Assembly (NCBI RefSeq): GCF_001956295.1
Contig: NZ_MRTD01000025.1
Location: 1-64,000 of the forward strand
Source of the DNA: Paenibacillus sp. FSL A5-0031
GTDB taxonomy: Bacteria > Bacillota > Bacilli > Paenibacillales > Paenibacillaceae
Direction of reading: 5' to 3'
DNA length: 64,000 nucleotides
The notes beneath the pieces are model-generated. The model worked only from the letters and a program-made list of their open reading frames with translations. It was not told where the DNA came from and did no database searches. A program made the position numbers and the translations under genes. This document shows, one piece after another, positions 53,138-61,516 of the stretch; within the stretch, counting starts at the first letter, position 1; each line of letters begins with the position of its first letter.

Positions 53138-54322
53138 TCAATCTACAATTTGTTGAGGGGTTGAGCTAAAAATACTTGTCAATAAAAATTTACCGTCGCT
53201 ACTCTTCTCCTTCGTTTCTTGTCTTGCCTGTAAATCGTTAAAATGCCACCATTCAGATGCAACTGGTGATAAGCCGGCCTTCGTACAATAATTTTGTAAT
53301 ATGATAGCTGATTCATTCATCGATTCAGCATAAGTTGCGCTCTTCCATGCCGTTGATGAGTTTGCCGGAACCTTTGTTTTATAAATTGCAGATGCAGCAC
53401 TCAATTCGTGAATGAAAGTTGGCATTGTATACTCCGTATATTCAGTTATTTGAGTAATAATAAAATCACCGATTAGTATTTCATCCACAGTATCGATCTT
53501 AATTAGGCTGACATCGATGGAATACCCCACTTGATGATTGGATACTCCATCGACAATAAACCAGGACATATTCCATGGTGGAACGTTAAGACCTTTTTTC
53601 ACATCAGGATCTTCACTTGCTAGTTTGGCTAATCCATCTACAATCGCTTTCTGTACGGAATAAGGTCGGAATGCTTCATAAATCTTTAAGGAGTTACCTT
53701 CGTTTAATGCCAATTTCTGTGCTACATGTATTCTCTTGGACATGGAGTAGAGAACAGGCATAATGTACTCCTCTTTTTCAAGTCTCTCGTTATAGGATTT
53801 GCTCGTGTATAACGCGATATCGGTAATTTCCGGAATGTCTTTACCGGAAGACTTGAATTTAGAAGCGTAGGTATTTGTATTGTCATATACTATGGAAGGT
53901 ATGACATCAGGCAAATTAATAAAGCAATATTTATGTTCCAGCCAACCGACAGAGTTGTTCGTTCTTACATACCACCATTCTTCTCTTTCCTTGAGGATTT
54001 CAAAGGCATATCCAGCTGGTAGCAACTCTATCGTTTCAGCCCCCGTATTTTCTTCAAACTTCAGTTCCAAAGCTACTGAGGTGAACCCTGTTGCCCCAAT
54101 AACAGGCAATTCGAGATCGCCTGAAAATCGTTCACCTTCGATTGGCTTAATTACGGGGCTCTCAGATGGTGATGTTGAGGGGCTGGTAAGCACAATATCG
54201 CTGGCTTCATTAGAGTTTGTATTAGATAAAGTCGAGTTAAATACATTTGAACAGCCTGATAGCATTATAATCAAAAGGATAGTTAGAATGAGTACCATTC
54301 TACTCGATGCATGAATACGCAT
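53138..54322 (-). CDS. M15 (VanX/VanY-like) D-Ala-D-Ala peptidase lipoprotein
   Basis: A 394-residue lipoprotein: lipobox LSGC (Cys24), a Ser/Pro linker, an SH3-like wall-binding domain (about residues 75-130; EWWYVRTNNSVGWLEHKYCF), then an M15 zinc peptidase with IYEAFRPYSVQKA, the zinc-binding SNHQVGYSIDVSL and the catalytic/zinc EWWHFND. These enzymes cleave D-Ala-D-Ala termini. It would trim peptidoglycan stems on the outer face of the membrane. AAAGAGG precedes the ATG. Confidence 0.85.
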   Translation of the reverse strand: MRIHASSRMVLILTILLIIMLSGCSNVFNSTLSNTNSNEASDIVLTSPSTSPSESPVIKPIEGERFSGDLELPVIGATGFTSVALELKFEENTGAETIELLPAGYAFEILKEREEWWYVRTNNSVGWLEHKYCFINLPDVIPSIVYDNTNTYASKFKSSGKDIPEITDIALYTSKSYNERLEKEEYIMPVLYSMSKRIHVAQKLALNEGNSLKIYEAFRPYSVQKAIVDGLAKLASEDPDVKKGLNVPPWNMSWFIVDGVSNHQVGYSIDVSLIKIDTVDEILIGDFIITQITEYTEYTMPTFIHELSAASAIYKTKVPANSSTAWKSATYAESMNESAIILQNYCTKAGLSPVASEWWHFNDLQARQETKEKSSDGKFLLTSIFSSTPQQIVD

Positions 54323-54355
54323 ATGTTTAACCTCTTTCTTTTTGAATCATTACAA

Positions 54356-55057
54356 TTAAAATATGTGATACTTTAGGATATATAGCGCAATTAAATGCAC
54401 AGGATAGAACACATAAAACCCCCATTTGTTTAGATTTGAATGACTCCCTTTTTTACCGTTGTACATCACAAGTAAAGGAATAACTAATAGAATGCCGAAT
54501 CGATAGATGTAGTCTGGCCCTAGATTAATAATTGGAATAAAATAAAAAATCGTGCCTATTGTAACGAAACTTACCATTTGCAGCTGGAACCGTCCTCTAA
54601 AGATGCCAAAGAAGACAATCCAAAGTACGGCAATGAAATTCCAATCAGAAGTCCAAGCCATCATACAGCATAAAAGAACTGAAAATATTCTTAGTATTAG
54701 CGGAAACTTAGATTGTTGAATGGCAAACAATGCAACTAAACCCATAAGTAACCCCCAAATGACACTGGTTGATTTCCACCAAGGTAAATCAAAATATAAA
54801 TCAAAAGGGAGATGAGAAATGACTGCAAAGATAGCAAGTCTCGTAATATATTTCTTTATGTTAGACGTATAAAAATAACCTTCTGCGATCAAATAACACA
54901 TAATTGGTGCTGCAAGTCTTCCAAACGTATGGATAATGATATCTAGAGTCGTGCCTTTTGGAACAAGCCAACTAGAAGTATGGTCTACCATCATAGCAAC
55001 AATGGCTATAACTTTTAGTATGTTTACAGTAATTATTTTGTGACTACTCAATTGCAT
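54356..55057 (-). CDS. TraX family membrane protein
   Basis: A 233-residue protein with 7-8 helices. ILKVIAIVAMMVDHTSSWLV, GRLAAPIMCYLIAEGYFYT and TRLAIFAVISHLPFDLYFD are diagnostic of TraX, first known as a pilin N-acetylase of F-type plasmids; the fold resembles membrane acyltransferases. In Gram-positives the function is unknown, but acylation of an envelope component is plausible. The 500 bp to its right (55058-55558) show no gene, only an AT-rich stretch leading into a dead insertion sequence. Confidence 0.85.
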   Translation of the reverse strand: MQLSSHKIITVNILKVIAIVAMMVDHTSSWLVPKGTTLDIIIHTFGRLAAPIMCYLIAEGYFYTSNIKKYITRLAIFAVISHLPFDLYFDLPWWKSTSVIWGLLMGLVALFAIQQSKFPLILRIFSVLLCCMMAWTSDWNFIAVLWIVFFGIFRGRFQLQMVSFVTIGTIFYFIPIINLGPDYIYRFGILLVIPLLVMYNGKKGSHSNLNKWGFYVFYPVHLIALYILKYHIF

Positions 55058-55558
55058 TCTTTTTTCTCCATTTCTCTAGTATAAATCATTCATATTCCAG
55101 ATTTTAATACTAAAGCAATTGATGGCATTTTCTTTGATGTTTGAATGACATTTCTAATACATTTCCCACACGGATTCTTCACAAATTGGATTTGCTCTTT
55201 TAAAAAATAAGCAACTTCATGCAAATTATAAATCAATTAATTCCACATGATGTGTGCGCCTCATAATAATTAAATTTTACAGCACAAAATTCAACAATAG
55301 TTGACGATTAGCTTAATCGTAATCACTTAGCCGCTGACTACCTTTAGTAGATAGATCAATTCTTGAGCAATATAAAAAAGCCACCCAAAGGGCAATGTCA
55401 TTAAGTTAACATAAGAGTCAAGACCGGGAATAAAAATGGAATCAGAAACACCATGGGAAAAAGTCCTGTGCCGTTACTTTTTTAATACAATTATTATGAA
55501 AAAAGGGTACAGCAAACAAGCGGACGGAAGATCCGATTAAAAAAATGTTCATTGCTAC

Positions 55559-56412
55559 TCTGTGGACGAAGCTAACTGCTGATTTATAACGGATTTTGCG
55601 CGTATTCTGCTGCCCTGGGCGAAAGGGTCGAATCGGCAAAATGTTTTTGCGAATCAGTGCTTCAACATCGGGTGGGGGTTTATCGTCTCTCGAGCGCAGG
55701 AAGTGTCATTAAACGTGAACAGCAACCGTGAAGTTGACCTGGTACTGGTGCTGTTTATCTTTTTGGGAAATGACGACTTGCGAGGTCATCATTTCAGGAA
55801 AATTGTACATGATCAATCTTGAGAAAATCTCTTGAGTGACGGACTCTCGTCTTTTTGCATGAAAATCTTTGATGGGAGAACGATCAACCATAGCCGCCAG
55901 CGTTCTCCCCTCGTTGCTTAGCCTTCGTGGCTGAACAATGGCATCCACGTAAAGTCTATTGCAGAGGTCATAGGCAGCGTTCTAATGCAGAAGGTTATAG
56001 CCTCTCGTGTTCGGTTGGCTCTGAAAATAGGCGTCCCTATCCGCAGGGTTCGTTGCAATATGCAAATCCGAACCGTCAATGGCAAGCAAACGATACCCGC
56101 GATAGTTCTTGAGATTCGTATACAATTGCGTAAATTTGTGAAACAAGAACTCCACAGCAGTCGGCAAGATTTTCTCCCCTTGTTGAACATATGCAGAAAT
56201 GGTTGCGGTGTTTACGTCATAGCCCTGCGATTCCAAGAGTTCCTTGTATAGGCTATTGCCGCCCATAGAAATAAGTGTTGCATAACTGTTTCAAAGGGCA
56301 ACTTTTCCTTGCGGGTAAAATCAGGGTTTTGGACATAAGGTGCTGGTGCAGCTGACATTTCTCGTATGAGGGATGTCAGCGTTTTTTTTAGCGAATTTGC
56401 GTACTCATTCAT
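55559..56412 (-). mobile_element. IS4-family insertion sequence with broken transposase
   Basis: Pieces of one transposase read in shifting frames on the minus strand: MNEYANSLKKTLTSLIREMS with FTRKEKLPFETVM (56212-56412), MGGNSLYKELLESQGYDVNT with LLAIDGSDLHIAT holding the DDE-type Asp (55982-56266), YVDAIVQPRRLSNEGRTLAA (55709-55948), and a basic C-terminus IRPFRPGQQNTRKIRYKSAV ending near 55560. At least two frameshifts and a stop make it inactive. I could not fix the terminal inverted repeats with confidence. Confidence 0.8.
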
Positions 56413-56576
56413 GGGCGAAACCTCCTCGTTTTTTTAAGGGGCTTCGTCACACATTTCCATATACGTGTCAAGTCCAAAAAAAAGAGCACACTATCAGATT
56501 GGCATTCTCATTAATATTGTTAAGATAAAGTTCTACGAACTATTCACTAGTTTCTAGCTATCACTTACTTATTATT

Positions 56577-57178
56577 TCACGCCTTTTGTATCCTTTTCAT
56601 TGCAACATCATACCATGTTGGATCAATTTCAAAAGCCATCCAAGATCGATGTGTCAAAATAGCTGCTTCCTCAGCAACGCCACTACCTGCAAAATAATCG
56701 ACTATTAACTCTCCAGGCTCACTACTATTAACCATCATTTCCTTTAACAACTCTACAGGCTTTTCCGTAGGATGTATGGTTTTATTACCAAGAATGCGTG
56801 GTATGCGCCAGATATCTGTCTGCTTTCGTGTTGAGATCCGTCTGACACGTTTATCTCCTTTTACAGCAAAGATGATAAATTCGTGACGATAACGATACTG
56901 CCATCCAAGACCCATATGCTCTTTATCCCATACAATACAGTTCTTTACTATGAATCCTGCATTACGCAACCAGATCACCATGTCTGCATACATTCTCCAA
57001 TCAATACAGACATAAATATGTCGTCCTGGCTTGAGAACTCTGTAGGCTTGAAAAATCCATTGCATACAAAAACGCTTGTATTCCACCGGTGAAAGCTTAT
57101 CGTTCTCTATGATATTAAATCTTGGCTTTTCGTTTTCGTTTGTGTTGTCCCACCAAATCTTAAGTTATATGGTGGATA
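56577..57178 (-). pseudogene. Truncated, frameshifted DNA adenine/cytosine-N4 methyltransferase
   Basis: The main frame (to 57086) encodes the C-terminal half of a beta-class methylase: RHIYVCIDWRMYADMVIWLR, HPTEKPVELLKEMMVNSS, then IVDYFAGSGVAEEAAI, the SAM-binding FxGxG motif. About 90 bp further up, in another frame, YPPYNLRFGG is the remains of the catalytic DPPY motif with Asp changed to Tyr. So the gene is frameshifted and cut at its 5' end close to a terminator hairpin. Substrate sequence unknown. Confidence 0.7.
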
Positions 57179-57188
57179 ACACGAAGAG

Positions 57189-57215
57189 ACGGCAGCCGGT
57201 GAAGGCTGCCGTTTT
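57189..57215 (+). terminator. Terminator hairpin
   Basis: ACGGCAGCC (57189-57197) pairs with GGCTGCCGT (57204-57212), followed by TTTCTCG on the plus strand. It lies at the broken edge of the methyltransferase relic. Confidence 0.6.
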
Positions 57216-57356
57216 CTCGTGTTCAAAATAGGTTCCATGAATTTTAGAACTATCCAAGGGTATTCTGTAGGTTTATTATTTAAACAGAATAAGGAACGAT
57301 TGATAAATGTTAAGAGATACCCCGAGGAATATTATCTGGTTCATCAGGAGGCATTT

Positions 57357-57710
57357 ATGATAACAAAGAAAATACTTGTTGGACTAATATCTTCGTTTGT
57401 TATAACAGCTTTATTTTCAATACTAGCCTCTTCTCCAAAAAGCTTAATTCTTTCAAATATTCCATGGTTGTTTATGTATATAGCGCCATGTGTCCTGCTG
57501 TATGGTATACCAGCGTCTATTGTATCTGATAATCTAGGAAAGAAAACAAAATATCCAATATTAGCTTCACTATTGCTTCATGTTTTGTCAGCTTCGCTTT
57601 TCATTGTCTTTAGTGTTTCTTTCATGTTAATATCCATTGGCTCCTCGATATTATTTTTTTCGATCGGTGTAACTTTGGATTTTTTAAGAAAGAAAACCCC
57701 TATACTATAA
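57357..57710 (+). CDS. Hypothetical four-helix membrane protein
   Basis: A 117-residue protein with about four helices (ILVGLISSFVITALFSILAS; SNIPWLFMYIAPCVLLYGIP; ILASLLLHVLSASLFIVFSV; MLISIGSSILFFSIGVTLDF) and a basic tail. ATG 57357 has CAGGAGG 5 bases upstream, which decides the start. It is one of few intact genes in this decayed part. Family not recognised. Confidence 0.55.
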   Translation: MITKKILVGLISSFVITALFSILASSPKSLILSNIPWLFMYIAPCVLLYGIPASIVSDNLGKKTKYPILASLLLHVLSASLFIVFSVSFMLISIGSSILFFSIGVTLDFLRKKTPIL

Positions 57711-57896
57711 GTTTGGATTACTAGAGCCCATTTTTTAAAAGATAAACAGGATGCACTTCACGCTCTTCACAGTATCAATTAATTATAACTATTAATGGTG
57801 AACCGTATCATTTGTCATTACGCTAACGGGACACGATAGTTCAATAAAAACATAGAAGCAGCCAATCATAATGATCGGCTGCTTTACTCAAGTACA

Positions 57897-59100
57897 TTAA
57901 ATGCTGAAGGAATCCATCAATCGTTTACCGATTTCATAAGCAACTCGGCTCGTTACAGCATTGCCTGCCATTTTATATAATTGGGAATCGCTTATCCCAT
58001 ATCCTTTGAGTGTATAAAACCAATCGTCCGGAAAAGACTGCAGTCGAAAACATTCAAGAGGTGTTAGTTTGCGAATACGATAACCATCATAGATTCCATG
58101 TTTGTCCTGTGCTGTTAGCGTAAAAGATGGTTCCCCTAGCTCCTTAAATCGACGTCCGTTCTGCCTTTTCTCTTCGCGGTCAGGTGTTAATACAGCCATG
58201 GGTTCCATGACCCCTGTACGCGCTTGATTGGCTCCTAATCCTTTGAAATAACTTGCATCTAAACAAGCAGCTTCCCCTGTTTCGTTGACACCTGTCTTTT
58301 GTGATACATTAACTAAAATTTTGTTACCTTCACCCTTATTCGTTGTAAGTGTCGGCGCTAGTCCGTTTGCAGAAATGACTTGGCCATTCATACCTCTTCC
58401 GCTCGGATTTACATTTCCAGCGATCATAACCTTAGAAGCTATTGTTTTAGAGTCTTTAGCAGGCTTGTTGTTTTCTTCTCTGAAAGGAAATATTTTTTCT
58501 CCACTTGATCCTCTAAGACTTGCGACAGTGAAGACACGTTCTCTGTTTTGTGGCACATAGGCCGAGCTGTTAAGCACACACCACTCTCCCACGTACCCCA
58601 ACTCATCCAGCGTTCCGATGATAGTCTCGAACGTTCTCCCTTTGTCATGACTGAGGAGTCCTGTGACGTTTTCAAGGAGTATAAATTCAGGTTTGAGAAT
58701 AGATGCGAACCTGATGATCTCAAAGAATACTGTCCCTCTAATAGCGTCATTAAATCCTTCACGCTTTCCAGCAATGGAGAAAGCCTGGCAAGGAAATACG
58801 GCAACGATTCCTTGAATTGGTCCTCGTTCTCTTCCCAGAAGTCGAATATGGTCATCTGTGACGGATCTGACATCATAAGCACTCCACATCCTTTCGTTTG
58901 GATCATGTAAGATTTTAAAACTCTCGTGAGTAGGTTGTTTTTTGGGAGATCCACACGTTAGGCAGATTGTGTAATACTTTTTTTAGGATGAGCTTCAAGC
59001 TGCGTGAATGTTTGGCATGTTTCGCATTTTGTACCACATTCCGCATATCCCACACATTTCATTCCAGCCTGCATAAGTCCAAATCCCATTCTAATGCCGG
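57897..59100 (-). pseudogene. DNA cytosine-C5 methyltransferase with disrupted N-terminus
   Basis: From 58889 a 330-codon frame carries motif IV with the catalytic Cys (VAVFPCQAFSIAGKREGFND), motif VI (ILLENVTGLL), motif VIII (SSAYVPQNRERVFTV), a target-recognition region, and motifs IX-X (LTPLECFRLQSFPDDWFYTL, GNAVTSRVAYEIGKRLMDS). The SAM-binding N-terminus is missing from this frame. Remains of it (GIRMGFGLMQAGMKCVGYAE) lie at about 59040-59100 in a different frame, separated by stops. The enzyme is therefore probably dead. Confidence 0.75.
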
Positions 59101-59193
59101 TATCTGATGTTCTCTCGTTAAGAACAAAACGTTGATACGCCCAAAAGGGTTGAACGACCTCGTACGTCCTTCGGTTTACTTCATTCCATCTAA

Positions 59194-59336
59194 GTCGGTT
59201 TACTTACAACTCTTCTGTATACACCGCTGCATATAAGCGTATAGCTGAAATTCCGCTTAGCTCCCGATGGACTTGTGAGATCAATCAAATTGTAGGTTTA
59301 GCGGATGAGTTACTCTGGCAAAAGAAAGAGCGATAA
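59194..59336 (+). pseudogene. Unrecognised ORF tail
   Basis: The plus strand reads SSVYTAAYKRIAEIPLSSRW, TCEINQIVGLADELLWQKKE, R, to TAA at 59334-59336. It looks protein-like and helical but has no start codon with a ribosome site. I cannot name the family. It fills the right end of island A just before the second cotJC fragment. Confidence 0.25.
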
Positions 59337-59391
59337 TAAATAGCCGTTCCACCACGCTATCCCGCCTGTTAGCTTAAGATCAACAGTCAGC

Positions 59392-59848
59392 AAAAAACCT
59401 CCCCGCAGCACCCTGCAGAGAGGTTCCCTCTAATAAAATATCTTCTCATCCCGCTTTTCTTTAAGTATCTCAACCGCTTCCCGAAACCGCAGCGAATGGA
59501 TAATCTCCCGCTCCCGCAGAAACTTCAAACTGTCCTGCAGATCGACGTCATCCGTCATGTCAATAAGCCATTGATACGTCGCTCTCGCCTTCTCTTCTGC
59601 CGCAATATCCTCATAGAGATCCGCAATTGGATCGCCTTTCGCTTGAATATAGGTAGCCGTAAACGGTACGCCACCTGCGTTCTCATAAAACAAAGCGCTG
59701 TCGTGGGCCACATAATGAGCACCTAGACCAGCAGCCTTTAACTGCTCAGGCGTTGCATCTTTTGTCAATTTATATATCATTGTAGCAATCATTTCCAAAT
59801 GAGCAAATTCGTTGGTACATCATATTTGTAGGTGATGTTTCTCCCATA
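59392..59848. repeat. 457-bp direct repeat, copy 2 (cotJC 3' end plus element end)
   Basis: Gap-free partner of 37838-38294, in the same orientation 21,554 bp away. It includes the terminator (AACCTC/GAGGTT stem with T run), the cotJC 3' part, the shared break point and about 32 bp of shared foreign sequence ending at CCCATA (59844-59848), after which the two diverge completely. Confidence 0.85.
59430..59816 (-). pseudogene. cotJC: 5'-truncated cotJC (spore coat manganese catalase), copy 2
   Basis: The same 128 C-terminal codons of the coat manganese catalase as copy 1, with differences such as PFTATYIQAKGD for PFTAAYIQAKGD and ILKEKRDEKIFY for ILKDKRDEKIFY. Many differences are third-position changes, so both were functional 3' ends before being cut. 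The break is at exactly the same codon (TNEFAH). It lies 168 bp past the end of gajB. Confidence 0.85.
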
Positions 59849-60000
59849 TCGTTCAGCAGAACATTAACCTCCAGAACTGCGGAATCATCTCTATTCCAAA
59901 AGATCGAAACCTTGTAATTTTTCTTCTTTAAGATCAGTTTTCCGGATAATTTTTTAGTTTGTTTATTAGAATTAATTATTTCTTTATAACTTATACTCAA
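59817..60000 (-). other. Possible small gene at the left end of island B
   Basis: A frame starting TTG inside the last codons of gajB reads GKLILKKKNYKVSIFWNRDD, SAVLEVNVLLNDMGE and runs into the shared repeat, ending out of frame in cotJC. The sequence looks like beta strands, so it may be a small gene whose tail was set by the integration. No ribosome site is clear. Confidence 0.3.
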
Positions 60001-61516
60001 TAAGCTTTTTTATATCCGTAATATTTTCTTGTTTTGCAACCTCCTGTAGATAATTAAAATAATCTGTATTGTCATTAAACATAATGAACTTTTCTTTCGC
60101 TCTGGTTATACATACATAATGATTTTGTTTATTTTTATTGCTTTGAATTTCGTAATACCTAGAAAAACTAATTACTTGATCAAACTCTAAGCCCTTTGAA
60201 GCGAATACAGTCATTACTTTATGTTTTTTCTCATTGATTTGAAAAGCCATCTTGAATTCGTCTTCATTGATACTCTTGAAGAATTTCAAAACCTCATCGA
60301 TACTAATGGTAATACCTAAAAATGTCGCTAAGCTTGATAGAATTTTACTCACCAATCCCTGTGACAACTGGTCATTATTTTCTAGTTCTTTTATAATCTT
60401 ATAAACTTCATTTCTAGTCTGGCTTCTTTCGTCAATTCCAGTCTTCTCAATAAAATCATAAATAGAATAAACAGGGTTCTTCGTAAATAAAGCAAGTTCC
60501 CACAACAGACCACTATTTGGAAGTCCGTCTTCGATAGGAGTTTTAGGAATAAAAACAAAATCATACCCAGCTTGATTTAATAACTCAGCAATCTTTCGAG
60601 CATCGTTATTAATGTTAGCTATTATTGTTATTTCTTTTTTTATATCCAATTTAGATTGATCGATTAAGTCTTCGAACTCATCTACAAAACCAACAAAATT
60701 CCAACGACCATTACAACTATATTCCTTTATTATTACGTTTTTCACGTCACTATTTACATTTTGATAGTATTTTGGATTATGAAAAATATTTGCGAAGTTT
60801 TCTATTTCTTTATGGCATCTAAAATTCTTAACAAGTTCATATCTTTTAAAATTTTCTTTTGCTAATAATTGAAAGATATCTTCTTTTGCACCTCTCCATA
60901 AATATATTGCCTGTTTCGAATCACCCACGATAAACAAATTGATATTAAGTTTATTCTTCAAATACATAAAGAATCGATGCATATCCTCGTCTGAATCTTG
61001 GTATTCATCAATGAAAATAGAAGCATATTTAAATTTAATATATTCTTGTGCTGCAATAGAAGATTCTAGAACTTTCAATGCAAGTTTAAAATTAAAGTTC
61101 TTCTTAATATCTCTAAAACTACCCAATATCTTATCAACTTTTAATTGTTCCAATCCCACTTCAAAATCTTGAAATTTATAATTATTTCCATACTCTATTG
61201 TATAACTGCCGTCATAATCCACACTGATAGCATCCTTAATAAACGGTCGTATGATTTCATGTTCAATGAAAGAATCATTTGTCATAACAACGAAAGGCTT
61301 GTTAACCTGTTCTGACGCCTTTCTTCTTATTTCCTTTGTTGCTTTAACAGTAAATGTAACTGCTGCAATTGTACGATGATCATTTATTTTTTCAAGTTCA
61401 ATCGCCATTTTTTTTACCATAATAGTTGTCTTTCCTGATCCAGCGCTTGCTGATACCATAATATTACCATTATCGGTCAAGATACCATCTCTTGCCGCTT
61501 TATCAATCAAGTTCAT
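59984..61516 (-). CDS. gajB: Gabija protein GajB, UvrD-like helicase
   Basis: A 510-residue superfamily 1 helicase, close to the 494 residues of known GajB. Motifs in order: Walker A SASAGSGKTT (about residues 22-31), VTFTVKATKEIRRK (Ia), FIDEYQDSDEDMHRF (II), GDSKQAIYLWRGA (III), VKNFRCHKEIENFA (IV), TVFASKGLEFDQVISF (V) and CITRAKEKFIMF (VI). In Gabija it works with the GajA nuclease, probably sensing DNA ends. It overlaps gajA by 14 bp. Codon use is markedly AT-rich against the left of the window, a sign of transfer. Confidence 0.88.
   Translation of the reverse strand: MNLIDKAARDGILTDNGNIMVSASAGSGKTTIMVKKMAIELEKINDHRTIAAVTFTVKATKEIRRKASEQVNKPFVVMTNDSFIEHEIIRPFIKDAISVDYDGSYTIEYGNNYKFQDFEVGLEQLKVDKILGSFRDIKKNFNFKLALKVLESSIAAQEYIKFKYASIFIDEYQDSDEDMHRFFMYLKNKLNINLFIVGDSKQAIYLWRGAKEDIFQLLAKENFKRYELVKNFRCHKEIENFANIFHNPKYYQNVNSDVKNVIIKEYSCNGRWNFVGFVDEFEDLIDQSKLDIKKEITIIANINNDARKIAELLNQAGYDFVFIPKTPIEDGLPNSGLLWELALFTKNPVYSIYDFIEKTGIDERSQTRNEVYKIIKELENNDQLSQGLVSKILSSLATFLGITISIDEVLKFFKSINEDEFKMAFQINEKKHKVMTVFASKGLEFDQVISFSRYYEIQSNKNKQNHYVCITRAKEKFIMFNDNTDYFNYLQEVAKQENITDIKKLIEYKL

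Noticed and set aside
48790..54322. Vancomycin resistance (van) operon
   Set aside because: A kinase/regulator pair and a VanX/VanY-like peptidase are present, but there is no D-Ala-D-Lac ligase (vanA/B), vanH or VanZ; the ATP-grasp protein at 43966 matches D-aspartate ligases instead.
55927..56251. Plus-strand frames across the insertion sequence
   Set aside because: Antisense to the recognisable IS4-type transposase pieces; no motifs or ribosome sites.
58439..58954. A 171-codon frame inside the cytosine methyltransferase region
   Set aside because: It overlaps the methyltransferase in another frame on the same strand and shows no family motif; the methyltransferase frame has all the conserved blocks.
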